Source of the DNA: a virus
IMG/VR virus record: IMGVR_UViG_3300007907_000057
Location: 1 to 28,483 of that record
DNA length: 28,483 nt
Direction: 5' to 3' (one strand)
In this document: one piece after another, positions 16,622 through 23,558 of the stretch
Position numbering within the stretch: position 1 is the first letter of the stretch
How the letters are laid out: each line of letters starts with the position of its first letter
The notes under the pieces: generated by a model
Databases searched by the model: none
Seen by the model: the letters and a program-made list of their open reading frames with translations, nothing else
Told to the model about the DNA's origin: nothing
Made by a program: the position numbers and the translations under genes

Positions 16622-16679
16622 TGTTCCACAAGGAACTTTCTTCCAATTTCACGAATGAAAGTATATTATCATACATATA
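16622..16679 (-). promoter_or_regulatory. Repeated intergenic element, copy 2 (possible phage-specific promoter)
   Basis: Shares with 14633-14690 the blocks TGTTCCA, AACTTTCTTCCAATT and ATACATAT at identical distances of 5 and 22 bases, about 42 of 57 positions in total. It lies upstream of the gene at 16345-16596 with transcription to the left. Confidence 0.5.
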
Positions 16680-16690
16680 CTAGAAGCTGC

Positions 16691-16807
16691 CTATTTTCCA
16701 CTCAAACTTATCTCCATTGAGCATCCTACACAATACCCCTCATAACATAACCAATCTGTATCACTCTTACATTTTCTACATTTCAATTTAACTTGCTTTT
16801 TACTCAT
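16691..16807 (-). CDS. Tiny zinc-finger protein
   Basis: Encodes 38 residues. Four cysteines are arranged as Cys10-xx-Cys13 and Cys26-xx-Cys29 (KCRKCKSD and YCVGCSME), enough for one zinc ribbon. The ATG follows the TGA of the preceding gene by one base, with only a weak GAAGG 13 bases upstream, so expression probably depends on coupling. Such small ribbons are common in phages and may bind nucleic acid or a host protein. Confidence 0.6.
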   Translation of the reverse strand: MSKKQVKLKCRKCKSDTDWLCYEGYCVGCSMEISLSGK

Positions 16808-16808
16808 C

Positions 16809-17369
16809 TCAACAAACAACCTTCTTCACAATTTCAAGCTGATCCATTTCATCATAATCACGTTCAATAAATATTTTCGTCACACTCTTCAAATAGTCCA
16901 GCAACTTTTCATTGTTTTCAAATGGCTCATGTTCTCCAAATAAAACCTCTTTATTTCCATTTAGATAAATAAACACAATCCCCTCATCTAATTTTTTGCC
17001 TCTTGTTCCATCAATAAATTCATATGATCGCCAATCAAGCTTTAGGGTGTCTTTATCTGCCTGAATAACTTTTAGTCTGTATGACTGCAATTCAGGTTTA
17101 ATCTTGTCCTTTTGATTCCTTACATACTCATAAACCTCATTAATCGTAATTTCATTTATCTCTGCTGTTGTTTGCACTGCTAATCCATTCACTTTAACCT
17201 CAACTGGCACAACAATTGATTTATTTATTTTCTCTTTCTCCTTTTCATACTCAGATAATTTCCGTTCATTCAAGTTTTTCGTCAGCATCATCAAACTCGC
17301 TTCATTAAATAACTCTTTCGCCTTTTCTTCACTTAATACTGGATGATGCAAGTTATATGTGTATGTCAT
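16809..17369 (-). CDS. Hypothetical protein
   Basis: Encodes 186 residues. The N-terminal 50 residues are helical and charged (LSEEKAKELFNEAS; ERKLSEYEKEKEKINKS). A mixed alpha/beta domain follows, with RLKVIQADKDTLKLDWRSYEF and GIVFIYLNGNKEVLFG. GAGGAG nine bases before the ATG is part of a leader (AGGAGAATGGAAAATGA) that is also found before the gene at 17412. The function is unknown. It is probably in one operon with the genes to its right. Confidence 0.6.
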   Translation of the reverse strand: MTYTYNLHHPVLSEEKAKELFNEASLMMLTKNLNERKLSEYEKEKEKINKSIVVPVEVKVNGLAVQTTAEINEITINEVYEYVRNQKDKIKPELQSYRLKVIQADKDTLKLDWRSYEFIDGTRGKKLDEGIVFIYLNGNKEVLFGEHEPFENNEKLLDYLKSVTKIFIERDYDEMDQLEIVKKVVC

Positions 17370-17411
17370 TTTCCATTCTCCTCTTTGTTTTTAAATTTCC
17401 GTTTCTACCGA

Positions 17412-17708
17412 TTAGTCTTGTTTTTGATTTAATACAACCGCAAAATGTGGTGTATATTCTCCATTCCATCCACCTGATACATGAGCAGTAAACCAATCTA
17501 ATGCATTCTCATATGCTTCTTCCTCATCTTCACCATTTTCTATAAACTCTTGTGTAATAATTTCAATACACATTTTTTCATCATATAGAGCTGTTGGAGT
17601 TTCACCATGTCTATAAACTAGTCCGATAATTGCTTTATCAAATTGAAAACCTTCTAATAATAAAATATCCTCATTAATTTCTGCAAGTTGTTTTCTAATG
17701 TTATTCAT
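17412..17708 (-). CDS. Small conserved phage protein (DEEKCIEIL-type)
   Basis: Encodes 98 residues. The core YDEKMCIEIITQEFIENGEDEEEAYENALDWFTAHVSGGW resembles a family of small acidic proteins widely seen in Firmicute phages, where a Y/DxxKCIExL strand-helix unit is followed by EAxEYFxxN and TPxF. Their role is not known. Its ATG overlaps the stop of the 39-residue gene upstream (ATGA). AAGGAG lies nine bases before the start. Confidence 0.65.
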   Translation of the reverse strand: MNNIRKQLAEINEDILLLEGFQFDKAIIGLVYRHGETPTALYDEKMCIEIITQEFIENGEDEEEAYENALDWFTAHVSGGWNGEYTPHFAVVLNQKQD

Positions 17709-17824
17709 TTTCCATTCTCCTTTTTAATTTCATCAATTTTTTTAGCTACTTTCAGTACATATCTGTACCAACTTAACTCAATTTGTTTTCCTATTAATCT
17801 AAATAACTCCTTAAATTCAGCCAT
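17705..17824 (-). CDS. Tiny helical protein
   Basis: Encodes 39 residues (MAEFKELFRLIGKQIELSWY...), a single basic amphipathic helix ending KKIDEIKKENGK. GAGGTG five bases before the ATG and a four-base overlap with the next gene support it as a real coding sequence. The function is unknown. Confidence 0.55.
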   Translation of the reverse strand: MAEFKELFRLIGKQIELSWYRYVLKVAKKIDEIKKENGK

Positions 17825-17834
17825 TGAACACCTC

Positions 17835-17990
17835 TTATTTTTGTCTAATCTCTATGCTGTGAGCAATTTGCAATTGATTATAATCGATTTTATTCAATCC
17901 TAGCTGTATTTTTAATAGCCATATTTCATGCAAAAGTGATTCAATTTTTAATTCATATTCAAATTTTAAATCATCAAGTTCTTCATTCAT
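17835..17990 (-). CDS. Small coiled-coil protein
   Basis: Encodes 51 residues from the ATG at 17990, chosen because AGGAGG lies eight bases upstream; the upstream extension of the frame overlaps the HTH gene and lacks a site. It is almost entirely one coiled-coil helix (NEELDDLKFEYELKIESLLHEIWLLKIQLG). The function is unknown. It lies 19 bases after the HTH gene. Confidence 0.55.
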   Translation of the reverse strand: MNEELDDLKFEYELKIESLLHEIWLLKIQLGLNKIDYNQLQIAHSIEIRQK

Positions 17991-18009
17991 GTTCTTTCCT
18001 CCTACGTTT

Positions 18010-18201
18010 TTATCGTGCTTCGATATACTCAACTAATCGCTTATAATGGGTATCGCTAATATTTACTTTGTTTGAAAAGAAGTAACTGATCCATGCCTCA
18101 GATACATTTAACGCTGAAGCTATCGAGCTTTGGCGGATTCGTTTTCGTTTCATTTTCATATAAAGCTCAAATCTTTCTTGCTCATCTTGTTTGCTTATCA
18201 T
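18010..18201 (-). CDS. Small XRE-type HTH regulator, first gene after late leader terminator
   Basis: Encodes 63 residues that are little more than one helix-turn-helix: IRQSSIASALNVSEAWISYFF with the recognition helix near residues 33-42. GGAG lies about 12 bases before the ATG. It is the first gene downstream of the promoter-terminator leader at 18299-18476, so it would be made only when that terminator is passed. It may control the small-gene block that follows. Confidence 0.7.
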   Translation of the reverse strand: MISKQDEQERFELYMKMKRKRIRQSSIASALNVSEAWISYFFSNKVNISDTHYKRLVEYIEAR

Positions 18202-18290
18202 CTCTTACCATCTCCTTTCTTTTTAGTATGGTACTTCTATTCGTAAGTCCTTTGTCGTTGGTTATGTATTCGCTTAGTTTATAAATTAAT

Positions 18291-18328
18291 AAAAAAAACG
18301 TGCTACTACCACTTAAGATAGCAACACG
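18291..18328 (-). terminator. Strong intrinsic terminator in late leader
   Basis: On the minus strand a 12-base stem (CGTGTTGCTATC / TGGTAGTAGCACG-type arm, three G-U pairs) with a 6-base loop is followed by eight T. It stops transcripts arriving from the polymerase gene and from the two promoters at 18371-18476, before the HTH gene at 18010-18201. Confidence 0.92.
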
Positions 18329-18370
18329 CCCAAATAAAACCAATATCAGGATAAAACTTAAAACTTGTCA

Positions 18371-18399
18371 TTATTAGATGGAGGTCTAAAAAATGTCAA
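18371..18399 (-). promoter_or_regulatory. Sigma-A-like promoter P2 in late leader
   Basis: On the minus strand TTGACA, 17 bases, TAATAA. The -35 is perfect; the -10 is weaker. The sequence TTGACATTTT is shared with P1, 77 bases upstream. The transcript would reach the terminator within about 70 bases. Confidence 0.55.
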
Positions 18400-18447
18400 A
18401 AAAACCGTTAGTAATAGACACAAGCAGAGAAGGAGACTAATCCCTCT

Positions 18448-18476
18448 CATATAGGCTATTATCTCCAAAATGTCAA
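18448..18476 (-). promoter_or_regulatory. Sigma-A-like promoter P1 in late leader
   Basis: On the minus strand TTGACA, 17 bases, TATATG. It lies about 80 bases after the stop of the polymerase-like gene and points to the late region. The transcript would end at the terminator after about 140 bases. Confidence 0.65.
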
Positions 18477-18556
18477 TAGGTTAAAAGAGATGGAAAATAG
18501 GTTAATATGTTAACGTTTTATTTTTCATATTATTTTCTCTAAAGCGTGACATATTA

Positions 18557-21226
18557 TTATGAAATTTTCTTATCTCGACTCTTCTGCTTTCTCAACCTCG
18601 CTGCTTCACGTTTAGCTTTATCTCCACATTTAGTACACATTACTTGTCGATTTGAAGTAGGTTCAAACTTTTCTTTACACTTGCACTTCTTCAATTTCCC
18701 TAGGCTACTCTTCATGTTCCATAGTATCTCCGTTCCAAAACATTGCCACATAAACATTTTATATTCACTCTTACTCTCATGGAGATATTTGACCAATACA
18801 TCAGTTACATAAGTTGCATCATCATTCAATTTCAATAGTTCTTCTCTGACCGTTTGAATAGCAAATAACTGAGTTGGTGTATCTCCTTGCAACTCCAATT
18901 GTGTTTGTAGTTTAAAATATCTGGTAGCTGTCAATTCCTTATACTTTTCTACAATTGCATTATCAATTTTCACGCTTGGATCACTCATCAATTTAGTGTA
19001 ATCAAATGCTCCATTGTTAAAAGATAAACGCTTAGTATTCATAATGTCGTATAAGCGATTAACTGTACTATTGTTACGTTCTAAAACTTTATCACTCGTT
19101 TTATCCTTAGCTTGCATAAAGAAGGCAGGTAGCTTGTCATTCTTCAATTTATTAATTTTCTTCTTTATAGCTTTAGGTGGCTCTGCAAAAAATAGTGTTT
19201 TGGCATAATCTATTGCCAAATTATTTTGATACGTCAACTGTCCTACAAGTTTTAAATCATCAGCAGTTATTTCATCTTGTCCGAAAATTTTACTAATTGT
19301 ATTTGAAATATCTCCGATGTTCATTGAAAATGCAGCTTTTAAACTTAACAGGATATTATCATTATTAATTTTTCGTGCTTCCGCTGTTCCTAACTCATAT
19401 TGTAAAGGTACAACACCTTTCATATGATCCTTAGCATTTTCAAGAAACGTTTCATCATCTATGACCAATGCAGTATCTCCATCATTGTCGAATTGAAGCA
19501 CTTTACTAATGTCACTAAATATAGATGTGTATATCCCATTAGTTGTAAACCATTTAGATACACGCTCATTTACAATATTTGTGTTTAAACTGTGTTCTAT
19601 ATATAAATGGGGAGATCTTAAAATACATACCTCTTTGTTATCATCATACAATTTACAACTTACTTCCTTGTCATTAATTAATCCAGTAACCTCTAATCCA
19701 AATAGCCATTGAGAAAATGCATATACATCAGGAATAATATACATCCGTTTACTGTTAGGAATAACAATCTTTCCACTTCGAGCATCCTTTACTAATGCAC
19801 TTTTCTTCATTTTAATCATATTTTTAAAGTGGTCATCGTTTATTAATTCAGGATACATGAGCAATGCTTCTTCCCAAGGTTGCTTGTACTTCTTATCCTT
19901 AGTCACTCCTACAAACTCAATCATACTCTGAGTGGTTGCTGTAGCGTTCTCAATTTTCGACTTAGTATTGCTAGAAATTATCTCTAAGTCAGACTGTGAC
20001 ATTTCGTGCAAGGTTTGGATCATCTGATAATTAACTCTCACGTCCTTGAACGTTTCGTTTTCAACATCACAAATTGAAAACTCACAATCATATTCCTTAA
20101 AGTTGGTTTTATAATGATCCCACGAATCAAAGTACTTCCACATTTTAAACTGACTAGCCGTAAAAATTACCTGTACGTCATCAGAAATGATTTCCCATTC
20201 CTTGCCCCATACATCCACAACTTTTGGTTTAGCATCTTCATGCTCAGAAATAAATTTAATAAAGTCAAAGCTTGTTAACAACCCTTTGAAAAATACTCCT
20301 CTAAATTGGATATTAGTATCTGATATAGATGGGAGCATTACTCCGCAACCGTCCATAACCTCATTGGTCACCTGCATACATTTACGTGTTACCTCGTAAT
20401 CTGATCCAATGTAATCAACCTCTTTATCTTTCATTGTGAATTTGAAATCATCAACTACAATTGCTTTATCAATATCGAATCCTTCCCATTTAACAGAAGA
20501 AGAATTGCATAAAGCAGAATAGGCTAGATATTTATTTATCGAGATACCACCATTTTTATTAATATCTTCGATGGTTAGTCCAGAAGTCAATTTGTCTTTA
20601 ATCTTAGAATATTTAGCTTCATTGAGAAAAACGAGCTTTTTCGTTCTCACCTGTCCTGCCGAACTGAATACATAACGATAGCGTTCTCCATTATAGTCAA
20701 AGCCTTTTTTAACTAAACTGTCCATAATCGCATATTCGTACACTTGTACAATCATAAAGTCAGTCGTAGGAGTGTTATTATCGTTATCAATTTCTAACGC
20801 TCTAGTAAAAGCACTTTCAAATTGAGCGATGATCCTTTTTTGAGTTAATGCTAACTCACTTAATTCTCGTACACCTGTAAAATTTTCTATTATGATATCC
20901 AACTCATTTTTAATCTTCTTCATTTCAGTTTCATTATCATCTAATTGATTAAACTCTGAATCAGCAATTAATTTAATTTTCTTGTCTAATTCTTTATTTT
21001 TATTTTTCAATTCAATTTTCAGATTTTCACCTTTTGTTTTCTTTATCATCTTATTGTTTAGTTTAATTTCTTTTAATTCTGAAGCAGCCAGTAATTTAAT
21101 TTCTTTGTTCAGCTCTTTATTTTTATTTAGAAGCTCATAAAATTCATTTTGTTTAGCTCTCTCTTGCTCATTGTAAAATGCCTTAGTAGTTACGGAATAT
21201 AGGTATACCTGATTTGTTTGTGTCAT
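18557..21226 (-). CDS. Two-barrel single-chain RNA polymerase, YonO / RNA-silencing-polymerase-like
   Basis: Encodes 889 residues from the ATG at 21226 (GGAGG eight bases upstream; an ATG at 21241 has none). Motifs appear in the order of eukaryotic RNA-dependent polymerases: DGCG (292-295), IQFRGVFFKG (306-315), ILRSPHL (near 537), the metal-binding catalytic DNDGD (580-584), IGDISNT (637-643) and LAIDYAKT (670-677). The DxDGD loop and the R-S/N-P-x-L strand also align with the beta-prime subunit of cellular polymerases. The length is close to SPbeta YonO, which transcribes late phage genes. An N-terminal coiled coil (about 12-115) contains a duplicated unit, and the C-terminus has a zinc finger (Cys848, Cys850, Cys864, Cys867) with a basic tail. 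It forms an operon with the 554-residue gene. Late transcription is inferred; priming is an alternative. Confidence 0.82.
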   Translation of the reverse strand: MTQTNQVYLYSVTTKAFYNEQERAKQNEFYELLNKNKELNKEIKLLAASELKEIKLNNKMIKKTKGENLKIELKNKNKELDKKIKLIADSEFNQLDDNETEMKKIKNELDIIIENFTGVRELSELALTQKRIIAQFESAFTRALEIDNDNNTPTTDFMIVQVYEYAIMDSLVKKGFDYNGERYRYVFSSAGQVRTKKLVFLNEAKYSKIKDKLTSGLTIEDINKNGGISINKYLAYSALCNSSSVKWEGFDIDKAIVVDDFKFTMKDKEVDYIGSDYEVTRKCMQVTNEVMDGCGVMLPSISDTNIQFRGVFFKGLLTSFDFIKFISEHEDAKPKVVDVWGKEWEIISDDVQVIFTASQFKMWKYFDSWDHYKTNFKEYDCEFSICDVENETFKDVRVNYQMIQTLHEMSQSDLEIISSNTKSKIENATATTQSMIEFVGVTKDKKYKQPWEEALLMYPELINDDHFKNMIKMKKSALVKDARSGKIVIPNSKRMYIIPDVYAFSQWLFGLEVTGLINDKEVSCKLYDDNKEVCILRSPHLYIEHSLNTNIVNERVSKWFTTNGIYTSIFSDISKVLQFDNDGDTALVIDDETFLENAKDHMKGVVPLQYELGTAEARKINNDNILLSLKAAFSMNIGDISNTISKIFGQDEITADDLKLVGQLTYQNNLAIDYAKTLFFAEPPKAIKKKINKLKNDKLPAFFMQAKDKTSDKVLERNNSTVNRLYDIMNTKRLSFNNGAFDYTKLMSDPSVKIDNAIVEKYKELTATRYFKLQTQLELQGDTPTQLFAIQTVREELLKLNDDATYVTDVLVKYLHESKSEYKMFMWQCFGTEILWNMKSSLGKLKKCKCKEKFEPTSNRQVMCTKCGDKAKREAARLRKQKSRDKKIS

Positions 21227-21332
21227 GTTTTGTTCCTCCATTTTCTAATTTAATGCTTGATTTATCTGATAACAGTGTTTATAATATTTAATAGATAAGT
21301 CTTTTCACTTTCAGTCATCCAGTCTAAAAAAT

Positions 21333-22997
21333 TTAAATTGCAATAGCGTTATAATATTTTTCCAAATCCATTAAATACATTGATCCCGATTTCCGAGGGC
21401 ATGGTCGCTGTGGTTTAATGGTGTAATTACCTTTCAAGGGCATTAATGAATCATCTAATTTTGCTTGTTTCTTTTCAACCACTTCGAGCTGCCACCCGAA
21501 TGGTCTATTATCAACTTCGGCTTTAACTTCTATTTCTTCTTCCTCTATGCAAATCTGACTAATATCAATCATTCCCTCTTTTGTTTTCTTACTAGCTTGT
21601 ACAGGCTTGGGTGGAACAGTTTCAACTCGCTCTTTCTTCTTAGCAAATCTACTCATGCGTAACATCCATTCCATTTCTTCATTAACAATTTTAGGCTCTA
21701 TAACTTCTTCTTTAGAATCATTAAATAAATGTGTTACATCAACAGGAATTTCTTTTTGTTGCTCAAATGCTTTATCGACTTCTTCTATAGTAGGTTGATT
21801 TTGATTTGTAGCCGGGAATCCAACTGGACGTTGATCTTCTTCAATATTGTTCTTAATCAAATTAGTTAATTTCACTTTTTCAATGTTCTTGCCAATATTT
21901 TTAATCTCAGCTTCAAGTTCTGATTCTATTAAGTTTCCATATCCAGTTTGTTTTAAAAGTAACAAGACGTTTGCTACATAAAGCTGTTTTGAATAAGATT
22001 TACCATTGGTGTAGTCGTCATTATTTATTGGTCTGCTATAAGTCAACTCAAGAAAACGTTTTACAAATGCTTCATTTAACTGTTTGTTATCAATTTCTTC
22101 ATTGTGGTCATCATCTAATATTTGTACTTTTATCTTTTTAAAATATCGTTCAATCTGAAATTCTTCTCGCATATACTTTGCGACTTCTTTTAAAATCCTT
22201 TTTCCTTCTTTTGGTGCAAATGGCTTTCTTGCTTTAGCTTGAGCAAACTTTGACCACTCAACTCCTAAAGAGTCCACTTTCGCTTTCTCATATGCTTCCA
22301 TCTCCTCAAATGCTTTTTTGCTGATTTCCTTATATCGATTATCATAAAGCTTTTTATATTCTTCTTCAGAATGTTCTTCAGGATCAATATATTCCTCTTC
22401 CATATACTCTTCAGTTGTGAAAATTCTCCCTTCAAATTCAAGCTTTTTAAATGAACGTCTAATAACATCTATCCTACGAGTCTGAGAATTTTCCTTTACT
22501 GTCTTCAACATGTTCACCATTTTTTCTTCATCCATATAATCTTTGTAATTCTCTACAAATGTCTCTCCAAGTTTTGACCAGTCATTACTACCTAATCGAA
22601 ATAGAAATAAATTATCTGCCCAATTGTTTACTGTGTAACTGGCTGAGTCTCCATCTCTAATCCTAAGAACTAAGCCCCTCATGATCCCCTCGTCCATAAT
22701 TAAATCTAAATCAGTCGCCTTATTTCCATTTGTTACGTTTCCAGTTATGCGTTTAGATGGAGAATCTTTAAGACCCGTTAGAATTACCTTTCCTTTATTG
22801 CCTCCACCTGTGACAATTACCTCATCAGCCAAACATTCAAGATTCTTTCTTAATGTTTCTTTTTGGTTGGTAGCAAGTTTTTTATTTTTATCAAAACTTT
22901 CTAACTGGCTTTGTGCAGCCTCGATTCCATTATCAATACAAAATTGAATTCCTTCTCTAACTGATAAAACCATTTCCTTCTTGTCTACAATGTTCAT
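21333..22997 (-). CDS. Large unknown protein upstream of RNA polymerase gene, possible DNA-binding partner
   Basis: Encodes 554 residues from the ATG at 22997 (AGGAG seven bases upstream). Residues about 35-80 (NQKETLRKNLECLADEVIV, then GGGNKGKVILTGLKD) look like a helix-turn-helix followed by a wing, a layout seen in phage replication initiators and regulators, but the match is weak. The middle is acidic and helical (EEYMEEEYIDPEEHSEEEYKK), and residues 385-500 are probably disordered. The C-terminus is RPCPRKSGSMYLMDLEKYYNAIAI. No enzymatic motif is visible. It lies 106 bases before the polymerase-like gene in the same orientation, so it is likely co-expressed and a candidate specificity or initiation factor. 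Confidence 0.6.
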   Translation of the reverse strand: MNIVDKKEMVLSVREGIQFCIDNGIEAAQSQLESFDKNKKLATNQKETLRKNLECLADEVIVTGGGNKGKVILTGLKDSPSKRITGNVTNGNKATDLDLIMDEGIMRGLVLRIRDGDSASYTVNNWADNLFLFRLGSNDWSKLGETFVENYKDYMDEEKMVNMLKTVKENSQTRRIDVIRRSFKKLEFEGRIFTTEEYMEEEYIDPEEHSEEEYKKLYDNRYKEISKKAFEEMEAYEKAKVDSLGVEWSKFAQAKARKPFAPKEGKRILKEVAKYMREEFQIERYFKKIKVQILDDDHNEEIDNKQLNEAFVKRFLELTYSRPINNDDYTNGKSYSKQLYVANVLLLLKQTGYGNLIESELEAEIKNIGKNIEKVKLTNLIKNNIEEDQRPVGFPATNQNQPTIEEVDKAFEQQKEIPVDVTHLFNDSKEEVIEPKIVNEEMEWMLRMSRFAKKKERVETVPPKPVQASKKTKEGMIDISQICIEEEEIEVKAEVDNRPFGWQLEVVEKKQAKLDDSLMPLKGNYTIKPQRPCPRKSGSMYLMDLEKYYNAIAI

Positions 22998-23027
22998 TTT
23001 AATGCTCCTGTTCACTATTATATTTTT

Positions 23028-23086
23028 GGGGACGAACTCAACCTATAGGTTATATTATCTTTTACTTACAGTTTGACTTCGTCCCC
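23028..23086. repeat. Long inverted repeat with nested palindrome before polymerase operon
   Basis: Arms at 23028-23044 and 23070-23086 (GGGGACGAA then nearly identical sequence, two mismatches in 17). They enclose the perfect palindrome AACCTATAGGTT (23040-23051). It lies in the leader of the 554-residue gene and overlaps the only space for a promoter. It could be an operator, an RNA hairpin in the leader, or an origin element. It is not followed by a T run on either strand, so it is not a normal terminator. Confidence 0.7.
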
Positions 23087-23088
23087 AT

Positions 23089-23283
23089 TTAGACTACCGC
23101 TGATTGTTTATGCTTGTTACGAGTCCACTCTGTAAGCAGTCTATCTAACTCTTGATTTCGTTCAAATATCCAAATTGTTTTTTTAGTTTTATAATGAATA
23201 GCTGTTCTTTCTGGAGTCAGTTTATTACTCTTTAAAAAAATCATTTGCTGAATACTGAAGCAATCATAATATTTTCTGTTCAT
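23089..23283 (-). CDS. Small DUF5659-like protein A
   Basis: Encodes 64 residues from the ATG at 23283 (GGAG ten bases upstream; an upstream TTG has no site). The pattern YYDCFSIQQMIFLKSNKLTPE, then KTKKTIWIFERNQELDRLLTEW, matches small phage proteins of the DUF5659 type: a short strand, helix, then a strand with W/YxFe and a final helix. The next gene upstream has the same layout, so the two are paralogs. The function is unknown. Confidence 0.6.
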   Translation of the reverse strand: MNRKYYDCFSIQQMIFLKSNKLTPERTAIHYKTKKTIWIFERNQELDRLLTEWTRNKHKQSAVV

Positions 23284-23356
23284 CTGTAATCGTCTCCGTT
23301 CTGTTCTAAAAATTTTCACTTTGCGACTTTTCTATAGTAGTTTGTTTGTGTGCTAT

Positions 23357-23530
23357 TCAAGATGTCGACTTATACTTATATTCATCCAATAACATGGTTA
23401 ACTCCTTGGAACGTAGAAACACCCAGTAATATCTACCTGATGTTTTATGAGTCCCTTCTTCAATCCATACCAATCCATTTTTACTTAAGTGCTTTCTAAT
23501 TCTTGCTGAGTAACAATAATAATTTAAAAT
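23357..23530 (-). CDS. Small DUF5659-like protein B, probable ATT start
   Basis: Encodes 57 residues if initiation is at ATT (23530-23528). AAAGGAG lies eight bases before that codon, and the alignment with the neighbouring paralog (LNYYCYSARIRKHLSKNGL against NRKYYDCFSIQQMIFLKSN) begins there. No in-frame ATG exists before residue 45 and the only TTG (23548) lies upstream of the binding site. The rest, RYYWVFLRSKELTMLLDEY, again has the W/YxF strand and final helix of the family. ATT starts are rare in bacteria (infC, pcnB). Confidence 0.55.
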   Translation of the reverse strand: MLNYYCYSARIRKHLSKNGLVWIEEGTHKTSGRYYWVFLRSKELTMLLDEYKYKSTS

Positions 23531-23558
23531 AAGTAAAACTCCTTTCAATCGTCTTCAT

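Noticed and set aside
18393-18440. Plus-strand micro-gene of 15 residues (MSKKPLVIDTSREGD) with GGAGG seven bases before the ATG.
   Set aside because: The binding site is excellent, but there is no promoter on that strand, no following gene, and the sequence is also the spacer and -35 of promoter P2 on the other strand. It may be chance.
18358-18450. Minus-strand hydrophobic peptide of 30 residues (starts MRGISLLLC) that looks like a small membrane toxin.
   Set aside because: Its ATG lies inside the -10 of promoter P1, so the main predicted RNA would not include the start; GGAG is 12 bases away. It remains possible if transcribed from the polymerase gene.
21269-21325. Short coding-like tail (MTESEKTYLLNIINTVIR) between the 554-residue gene and the polymerase gene.
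   Set aside because: No ribosome binding site and only 18 residues; could be the remnant of a longer C-terminus in another frame.
22265-22468. Second minus-strand frame inside the 554-residue gene.
   Set aside because: Lys-rich shadow frame fully inside a real gene.
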